A stretch of 32,972 nucleotides of DNA from Phycisphaerae bacterium (GTDB lineage: Bacteria > Planctomycetota > Phycisphaerae > Sedimentisphaerales > Anaerohalosphaeraceae): assembly GCA_029858345.1 (NCBI GenBank), contig JAOUFG010000021.1, positions 1-32,972 on the forward strand. The letters are read 5' to 3'. A program made the translations under genes and the position numbers. Below, one piece after another: positions 27,498 to 32,972 of this stretch (its first letter is position 1; each line of letters opens with the position of its first letter). Below the pieces are notes generated by a model that saw nothing but the letters and a program-made list of their open reading frames with translations, was not told the origin of the DNA and did not search any database.

Positions 27498-28448
27498 TTA
27501 GAAGCACTCTGCCGCCTTGCCGGCACAGCCCAGCACGTGCAGTTTGCGTTTGACCATGGCCTTGATCGCTTCGCGGCCGGGGCCGAGGTAATTACGCGGG
27601 TCGAACTCGCTGGGCTTGGTCGCATAGACTTCGCGGATTTTTGCCGTCAGAGCCATTCGCAAATCGGTGTCGATATTGACCTTGCAGACCGCCATCTTGA
27701 CGGCTTCTGAAATCGCGCTCTCCGGAACACCCACCGCGTCAGGCATGGCCCCGCCATACTTGTTAATCAAATCCTTGAACTCTTTCGGCACACTGCTGGA
27801 TCCGTGCATGACCAGCGGAAATCCCGGCAGTTTCTCCTGGACCTTCTGGACCACATCGAAAGCCAGTTTCGGCTCCGATTTGAATTTATACGCCCCGTGA
27901 CTGGTTCCGATTGCAACCGCCAGCGAATCAACGCCCGTCTTGCCCACAAACTCAACGACCTGGTCGGGATCCGTCAGGTGCTTCATAACGTCTTCGTGAC
28001 TCAGACCGACAACGTCTTCTTCGATGCCGCCAAGCTGACCGAGTTCGGCTTCCACAACAACACCATGGTCATGGGCATAATCAACAACCTGCTTGGTCAC
28101 CCGGATATTTTCCTCAAAGGAATGATGCGATCCGTCGATCATTACGGAGGTGAAACCGTCATCCACACACTGTTTGCAGGTATCAAAGGTGTCGCCATGG
28201 TCCAAATGCATACAAATCGGAATGTCCGGATTTTCCGCTACCGCGACATCAATGATCGCCTTCAGATAGCTCATGCTGGCATACTTACGGGCACCGCGGG
28301 AGATTTGCAGAATCAACGGCGCCTTTTCTTCAGCGATCGCCTCTACGATTCCCTGGGTAATTTCCATATTGTTCACATTGAACGCCCCAACGGCATAGCC
28401 GTTCTTATACGCCATTTCAAACATTTTTTTTGTCGTTACTAAAGCCAT
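27498..28448 (-). CDS. fba: class II fructose-bisphosphate aldolase
   Basis: This 316-aa zinc enzyme splits fructose 1,6-bisphosphate in glycolysis. Key residues are Asp83 and His84 in HLDHGD, Glu135 in EAELGQLGG, His184 in GTSHGAYK and His215 in VMHGSSSVP. The end VNIDTDLRMALTAKIREV is a family hallmark. GGAG lies before ATG 28448. The gene heads the long minus-strand series toward lysS and follows the LptD-like gene by 84 bases. With pfkA and tkt it makes three carbon-metabolism genes in this window. Confidence 0.96.
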   Translation of the reverse strand: MALVTTKKMFEMAYKNGYAVGAFNVNNMEITQGIVEAIAEEKAPLILQISRGARKYASMSYLKAIIDVAVAENPDIPICMHLDHGDTFDTCKQCVDDGFTSVMIDGSHHSFEENIRVTKQVVDYAHDHGVVVEAELGQLGGIEEDVVGLSHEDVMKHLTDPDQVVEFVGKTGVDSLAVAIGTSHGAYKFKSEPKLAFDVVQKVQEKLPGFPLVMHGSSSVPKEFKDLINKYGGAMPDAVGVPESAISEAVKMAVCKVNIDTDLRMALTAKIREVYATKPSEFDPRNYLGPGREAIKAMVKRKLHVLGCAGKAAECF

Positions 28449-28532
28449 ACAGTCTCCATAACTAAAAATTAATATTGTTGTTTATCTCTCATAGCAGAAC
28501 ATTTTTCATCTTAAAAATCGACCGATCCGTGA

Positions 28533-31500
28533 TTAGTCTTCCCATCGCGACCCGGTCAGGCCGATATGTTTCCGCGATCCGACCGCCAGTTCCTTAACCC
28601 CCTGCGGCCAGATACTGAACATAATACCACTGCGATCCAGCGACTCATCCAAAGAGAAGCTCAACGCGTAAAACAGGCGATGATACTGACGGACAATGGT
28701 CAGGTCACTTCGGATCGCTTTACCAAAATCAAAATTATATTCCTGTGAAAACGTCGCGACATAACGAGGACTCAGCCGGTACGTTATCGCGCCTACAAAG
28801 GAATTGGATCCTTTCTCGTAATAATCAACAGGTCCGCCATCTTTATTGACCGGCAACAGGACCGGACGCAGGTAACGGGTCCCGACATAATAACTGATGT
28901 CCGGATACACATAGCGGCTGACGCCGGCATCGAACTGCTGAATATTCCCGCTGTCAACGTCGTAATTGAAATCGCTCAACAGTGAAAAGGTGTCGGACAC
29001 ACGCCACACATATTCGCCATTGATTGTATCCCTTACCATTGAAAAATAGGGGTCTTCGCGACGCAGCAGGAACGGAATGGACGGGTCATTGTATACAAAC
29101 GCCGCCGGACCATACGTCTGATACGGTCCGATCGATGAATCCGCATCGTCGCTGACCCAGGTGGACTCTAAATCCAATCGCATCCAGTCCAGAGTTCGCT
29201 GGTTTTCCTCGCTGCCCCGGTGTGTCTGCCACCGCTGCGACAGGCCAACATGAACCGTGTCCCGCATATCGATAGCATCGTCGCTGGATTCATACATAAC
29301 CGCCTCAGCATACGGGGTAATAAGGTGACGCATCCCGTTCAGATCCCACATCGACGACCGGACAGACGGGTCCTCTTTCCAGAACATCGTAGACGCTCGA
29401 AGTCCCACCTCGCCCAGAAAGACATTATCCTCGCCGGAAACCGTGTTGCCGTGAATGTCGGTCCGGTAGCCGTCGTTGTCTTCAAATCCATAGCTGCCCG
29501 CCACATAAGGAACCAGTTTGATCGTTTCCCACATCAGCGGCAGGTCCACTTCATTCCGCGTAAAGGCAAATGTATAGAAATTGCTGCCCTGAAGCGCGGC
29601 ATTGTCATCGTCGACACGGTCACGCATACGGGCGATCTGGTTGTCGCTGTAGAACGTCAAACGGTGATCCCAGAAGGACTGGCCCTTTAAGTGGTACTCA
29701 ATGCTGGGTAGTTCCTCGGTCATGGTTTCAAAGTCATTGATGCGAACCTTGCCGAGAATCGAAAATGCCCAGTTATCACGAAGCCGCTTCAAATAAATCA
29801 GCGTTTCCTGGGCCTTGTCATTATAAAATTCATCCCGGTACATCCACTCCAGGAAATTACGGTCCGACAGATAACTGACCTCGGTGGTCAACTGCCAGTC
29901 GTCGGGCAAATACTGACGATGCCGAAAACTGAACCGCCCGCGAATATCCTGATCGGGATCAATGTTTCTCCGGTAGCGGCCCAGGTCATCTTCTCCCCGG
30001 TCATTCATCACATAACTAAAAAGATTCCCCTTCGCGTCATCGGTTTCATATTCCGCCTCAACGCCGGCCCCGAAACCGCGCTTGCTGAAATAATCCAGCG
30101 CCAACTCGCTTTCCATCCATTCAGGGTCGCTCCGTCCCAATAATCTCGCCAGGTGCCAGCGTGTTTCCAAAGACGTTCCGAATTCGCTGTCGTTTCCGAT
30201 GCGAACCCGTTTGATGGGCACATCCGGCCGGGCAAAATTGGTCACCATCTTGGGCCACGCAAAGAAGGTCGTGTCTCCGACGCTGGCGGTAACGCCAACC
30301 AGTCGGCCTTCGTATTGTCCGGCAACGTCCTTCTGCTCGGTCAATCGGTAGTGCTGTTCGAGCGCCTCACCTTTGAGCAGCACCATCTTGGACGCATTCA
30401 GGGAGACCTGCGGCAGGTAGAATTCACTGCTGGTCAACTGCACATCCTGCGCCTCGAAAATATCCTCACTGACCCGGCCGAGCTTTTTGGCACGCAGGTA
30501 AATCGGCAGGCCCCGGTTTTCATCGAAGATGCGCATCGATGCGTTCACCACCAGCGCCCGGTGATAGGAAAAGTCATAATAAATCTCATCGCACCGGATC
30601 GTTCGCTCGCCCTCGGTCATGACGATATTTCCGGACAGGTAAACCGACTGAATCTTTCCCATGCCGATCTCATTGCCCTGCTTTTGTTCAATCGAAAAGC
30701 TGTCCGTCTGCGTAAAGATCACCAGGTTGTCGGCCATGAATTCGACCGTCTGTTCTTTCGAACGCTTTTGCCATAGATAAAACCGCCCGGACGCGGTATA
30801 GACTTCCTGCCCGTCAGGCATCACACTGCGGCGGATCTGCGGCGCCGGCTCCCACAAGGCCGACACATGGACCGGAAACTCCGGAGCAGGCGGCTCTTGT
30901 GGCTGTTCTTTCGGAGCGGTCCCTTCCTCCAATTGTTGTGCGATAGCGGCTGCGGCCGGCTTTTGCGGTTTTTCACCGGGCTTGTAGGTGGGGTCCGCGA
31001 CAACTTCGGCCGCATTGGGAACCCTCGCGCTGGACGGAATCGCCGGACCGTAAGGAATTTGGCTGCCGGCTTTCAAGGCACGCCCATATACGTCATAATC
31101 CGACAAAAGTTCGGGCGTGATTTGTGTTTGGAAATCCGCCGATGCGAACACCTCGCCGGTGACCATAAACTGCGTCACTAAAACCTCCGCCCCTTCGACC
31201 ATCGAATGCTGGATCGGGGTCGTCCGCGATTTGGGACCTTTTTGAACGGAAACCTCCCCTTCCAGATATAACCGGGCCAGATACGCTTTTCCTTCGCCAT
31301 AACGGGCCTGCTCGGTGCCTTGCGGCTGGAGCCAGAGCACCGCACTGCGGCCGCTGAGAAGATTGTCGCCGATTTGTGCCGACACGCCGCCGTCCAGCAG
31401 TATCACATGGGACCACCCCGCCATCGGGGCCGCACAGGTTGTCATTGCAGGGGCAGCGACGTGAAGATCCTGCCCCGCCACAGACACACCCTGAGCCGGT

Positions 31501-31601
31501 AACGGTCCCGCGGCAAACCCGCCGCAAACCACCATGAGTACCACAACACTGTTAATCATAAGGTCCATCCCGCCGAATGCATTCCGTTTTTTTTGCTCCA
31601 T
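28533..31601 (-). CDS. LptD-like outer-membrane assembly protein
   Basis: The 1022-aa protein has an N-terminal hydrophobic segment (INSVVVLMVVCGGFAAG) with probable signal cleavage near PAQG. Residues about 40-185 form one beta-rich region and about 285-430 a LptA/OstA-like region (VEFMADNLVIF, MTEGERTIRCDEIYYDF, FDENRGLPIYLRAKKL), separated by a Pro/Glu-rich linker (about 195-245). The rest, about 450-1022, has alternating strands like the LptD barrel, and ends with SRWED. LptD inserts lipopolysaccharide into the outer leaflet. The N-terminal region is larger than in E. coli LptD. No lptE or lptA neighbour is seen here. The start could also be at the internal Met residues 12 or 15. Confidence 0.82.
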   Translation of the reverse strand: MEQKKRNAFGGMDLMINSVVVLMVVCGGFAAGPLPAQGVSVAGQDLHVAAPAMTTCAAPMAGWSHVILLDGGVSAQIGDNLLSGRSAVLWLQPQGTEQARYGEGKAYLARLYLEGEVSVQKGPKSRTTPIQHSMVEGAEVLVTQFMVTGEVFASADFQTQITPELLSDYDVYGRALKAGSQIPYGPAIPSSARVPNAAEVVADPTYKPGEKPQKPAAAAIAQQLEEGTAPKEQPQEPPAPEFPVHVSALWEPAPQIRRSVMPDGQEVYTASGRFYLWQKRSKEQTVEFMADNLVIFTQTDSFSIEQKQGNEIGMGKIQSVYLSGNIVMTEGERTIRCDEIYYDFSYHRALVVNASMRIFDENRGLPIYLRAKKLGRVSEDIFEAQDVQLTSSEFYLPQVSLNASKMVLLKGEALEQHYRLTEQKDVAGQYEGRLVGVTASVGDTTFFAWPKMVTNFARPDVPIKRVRIGNDSEFGTSLETRWHLARLLGRSDPEWMESELALDYFSKRGFGAGVEAEYETDDAKGNLFSYVMNDRGEDDLGRYRRNIDPDQDIRGRFSFRHRQYLPDDWQLTTEVSYLSDRNFLEWMYRDEFYNDKAQETLIYLKRLRDNWAFSILGKVRINDFETMTEELPSIEYHLKGQSFWDHRLTFYSDNQIARMRDRVDDDNAALQGSNFYTFAFTRNEVDLPLMWETIKLVPYVAGSYGFEDNDGYRTDIHGNTVSGEDNVFLGEVGLRASTMFWKEDPSVRSSMWDLNGMRHLITPYAEAVMYESSDDAIDMRDTVHVGLSQRWQTHRGSEENQRTLDWMRLDLESTWVSDDADSSIGPYQTYGPAAFVYNDPSIPFLLRREDPYFSMVRDTINGEYVWRVSDTFSLLSDFNYDVDSGNIQQFDAGVSRYVYPDISYYVGTRYLRPVLLPVNKDGGPVDYYEKGSNSFVGAITYRLSPRYVATFSQEYNFDFGKAIRSDLTIVRQYHRLFYALSFSLDESLDRSGIMFSIWPQGVKELAVGSRKHIGLTGSRWED

Positions 31602-31961
31602 ATCTGCACGGACTGCCCCAATACAGAGGCACAGTCGATGCGATTATAGTGATTCCGGCTTCTAAATCCAGTCAAAAAACCCGAATATTAGTACTGAAAA
31701 TGCTCGAAAGAAGCGGGCGGCACTTTTTAGCGGCATCAAGGGGTACGAAAGCGTGTGACGGCAGTAACACGATAAAGCGTTTACCCTGTGCGATTCGTCT
31801 GCCACAGGGGATCTATCCGGCCCAAAAACCCCAATTTTGGCCCAATTCCCTCGTTATGAGCAAAAGGGGGGACTGGTACGTTTTGACGACAGGCAGGTTG
31901 TACCTGTACCCTTTTTGCGAATAATCAATTGAATCGCCTGCCCTGAGCTACCTTACTCGCG
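31602..31961. other. intergenic region before the LptD-like gene
   Basis: No gene is supported here; a short plus-strand reading frame has no family features. A perfect TATAAT on the minus strand (31643-31648) stands 42 bases before the LptD-like start, with TTGACT (31670-31675) 21 bases further, longer than the usual spacing. A GCCTGCCCTGAGC stretch (31936-31948) repeats 13 bases of the repeat at 269-281. Nothing else is seen. Confidence 0.5.
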
Positions 31962-32738
31962 TTAGAGGGTCTGGTAATGGATGACGGCGCGGTAGAGGCC
32001 GTTGATACGGGTGCCTTTGATGATGATGGGGGGCAGCATCTCATTTCTCGGCTGGAGGCGCACCTTCTTGTCCGGCTCGAAAAAGACACGCTTGAAAGTG
32101 GTTTCGTGGGGATTGGTCAGGCGGACAAAACAATCGTCGCCGTTCTGGACGTCGGCGGCCGGCGAGAAAATCACCACATCGCCCTCGGAAAACTTCGGCT
32201 GCATCGAATCTCCCACCACCCGCACCGCGAACGCGTTGGGGTCGTGGATATCGGGACAGCGGACATAGTCATCGGCAAACCCGACGGGATAGCCCATATC
32301 ATCGAACTCGGCGGGATAGCCGGCGGGGACCTTGTTGATGACCGGGACGACCCGGCCGGCTTTGTCCTTTTGGGCCGGGGTTGGTTTAATATCGATGTCA
32401 TGCTGATTGAGCAGCTCGCCAAGCTTGCCGGGTTTGAGCTTGCGGCTGATGATATCTTTGAGAATCTGCTTGTATTGCCGGTTTTCCGCGTCGATGGCCT
32501 CGTAATCCTGCCGCACATCCGCAGGCATCCGCTCGATGTGGGCCAAAAGCTGCAAATGGCCGGAATCAAACTCAAGACACTCCTCCAGCCTGGACAGCAG
32601 CTTGTCGCCGGGGGGCTTGACCCGGCCGGTTTCGATGGTGGACAGATAGGGCTTGGAAAAGCCCGTAAAGTCCGCGACTTCATCCAGGGTAAGATGAAGC
32701 TTCTCACGCTTGTTTCGTATGATCTGACCTAAAGACAT
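31962..32738 (-). CDS. HTH-S24 regulator (LexA/CI-like)
   Basis: The gene codes for a 258-aa regulator (261 aa from ATG 32747). Numbered from ATG 32747, an XRE-type helix-turn-helix is at about 6-60 (LTLDEVADFTGFSKPYLSTI), a linker follows, and a S24/LexA-like peptidase domain begins near 130. The candidate cleavage site is Ala142-Gly143 in KVPAGYP, with Ser181 in GDSMQPKF and Lys219 in TTFKR as the dyad. Such proteins repress genes until DNA damage activates self-cleavage. I prefer ATG 32738 because the -10 overlaps ATG 32747, so transcription should start at about the second ATG. A LexA-like role or a prophage-like repressor are both possible; no prophage genes are seen. Confidence 0.88.
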   Translation of the reverse strand: MSLGQIIRNKREKLHLTLDEVADFTGFSKPYLSTIETGRVKPPGDKLLSRLEECLEFDSGHLQLLAHIERMPADVRQDYEAIDAENRQYKQILKDIISRKLKPGKLGELLNQHDIDIKPTPAQKDKAGRVVPVINKVPAGYPAEFDDMGYPVGFADDYVRCPDIHDPNAFAVRVVGDSMQPKFSEGDVVIFSPAADVQNGDDCFVRLTNPHETTFKRVFFEPDKKVRLQPRNEMLPPIIIKGTRINGLYRAVIHYQTL

Positions 32739-32745
32739 GACCGGC

Positions 32746-32773
32746 ATTATATGTGTCCTGCCGGCAAACGCAA
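32746..32773 (-). promoter_or_regulatory. promoter of the HTH-S24 gene
   Basis: On the minus strand TTGCGT (32768-32773) and a perfect TATAAT (32746-32751) are 16 bases apart. The -10 includes the first ATG of the gene, so the start should be about seven bases later, at ATG 32738. TTAGATAATTAG further upstream is a candidate operator. Confidence 0.55.
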
Positions 32774-32872
32774 GCGCATTTTTGCTAATTATCTAACTTT
32801 TTCGGGCATGCGCATCCCGGGCGCCAGGATAACCGGTTCCCAACGCCCCCCCCCCGATTCGACAGTGTGTGC

Positions 32873-32972
32873 TTATCCGGTGGTCTGAACGCCCAGATAT
32901 TGTCCGATCAGTTCCTCGAGTTTTTTACGGTCAATCGGTTTGGACAAATAGCCGTCACAGCCGACGTCGATG
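32873..32972 (-). CDS. response regulator receiver domain, C-terminal end (partial)
   Basis: Only the last 32 residues are in the window, running off the right edge. They read GCDGYLSKPIDRKKLEELI and end QTTG. The SKP motif, with the conserved Lys, and the following helix are the standard end of a CheY-like receiver domain. The protein stops soon after, so the receiver domain is C-terminal, as in single-domain regulators or hybrid sensor kinases. Confidence 0.85.
   Translation of the reverse strand, partial: IDVGCDGYLSKPIDRKKLEELIGQYLGVQTTG

Noticed and set aside
31860-31920. Possible terminator or small RNA (GGTAC/GTACC arms)
   Set aside because: Arms are short and interrupted, the adjacent genes are read on the other strand, and no promoter pairs with it.
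31936-31948. 13-base match to the repeat at 269-281
   Set aside because: Too short to call a repeat copy; the surrounding bases do not match.
31977-32732. 251-codon plus-strand frame
   Set aside because: It is fully opposite the HTH-S24 gene, whose domains are certain; no motif supports the antisense protein.

Overview
The window (about 33 kb) looks like a chromosomal segment of a Gram-negative-type bacterium, most likely a planctomycete of the class Phycisphaerae. This is inferred from gene content: an LptD-like outer-membrane protein, LolCDE-like transport next to lysS, an HNH-AP2 protein, and many short palindromic repeats beside genes. No rRNA or other marker fixes the lineage, so the assignment is tentative. 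No tRNA, rRNA or CRISPR array was seen.

Layout. 1-990: a repeat-rich edge with 38-bp tandem repeats, a small Cys-rich ORF, and an HNH-AP2 endonuclease-like gene; both genes seem to carry palindromic repeats inserted in frame. 999-5112: housekeeping and unknown genes (YjbQ-like protein, Nudix hydrolase, MsrB, a membrane-anchored protein paired with a DUF4056-like lipoprotein, a small membrane protein). 5121-5808: an intact REP-associated (RAYT/IS200-like) Y1 transposase between inverted sets of small hairpins. 5835-9113: mfd. 9114-11922: an AT-richer gene for an 833-aa protein with a PQQ-like propeller, lying between two broken ends of a second RAYT element. 11925-15233: pfkA and tkt, separated by a transposase-free copy of the hairpin module. 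15577-18088: folC and a secreted, probably outer-membrane, protein on the plus strand. 18163-28448: a long minus-strand run, probably read in the order fba, S41 protease, lysS, two LolC/E-like permeases, lolD-like ATPase, ilvE, polyprenyl diphosphate synthase. 28533-31601: LptD-like protein. 31962-32747: HTH-S24 (LexA/CI-like) regulator. 32873-end: the C-terminus of a response-regulator receiver domain.

How the genes fit together. Three central-carbon enzymes (PfkA, transketolase, class II aldolase) lie within 17 kb. The LolCDE-like exporter, LptD-like protein and polyprenyl synthase point to building of an outer membrane and its lipid carriers.

The main novelty is the repeat biology. A RAYT and its three-hairpin modules sit against gene ends and at the start of mfd. 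A foreign-looking gene has replaced the body of one RAYT. Unrelated palindromic repeats seem to have been absorbed in frame by at least two genes and to have given lysS a new C-terminus.
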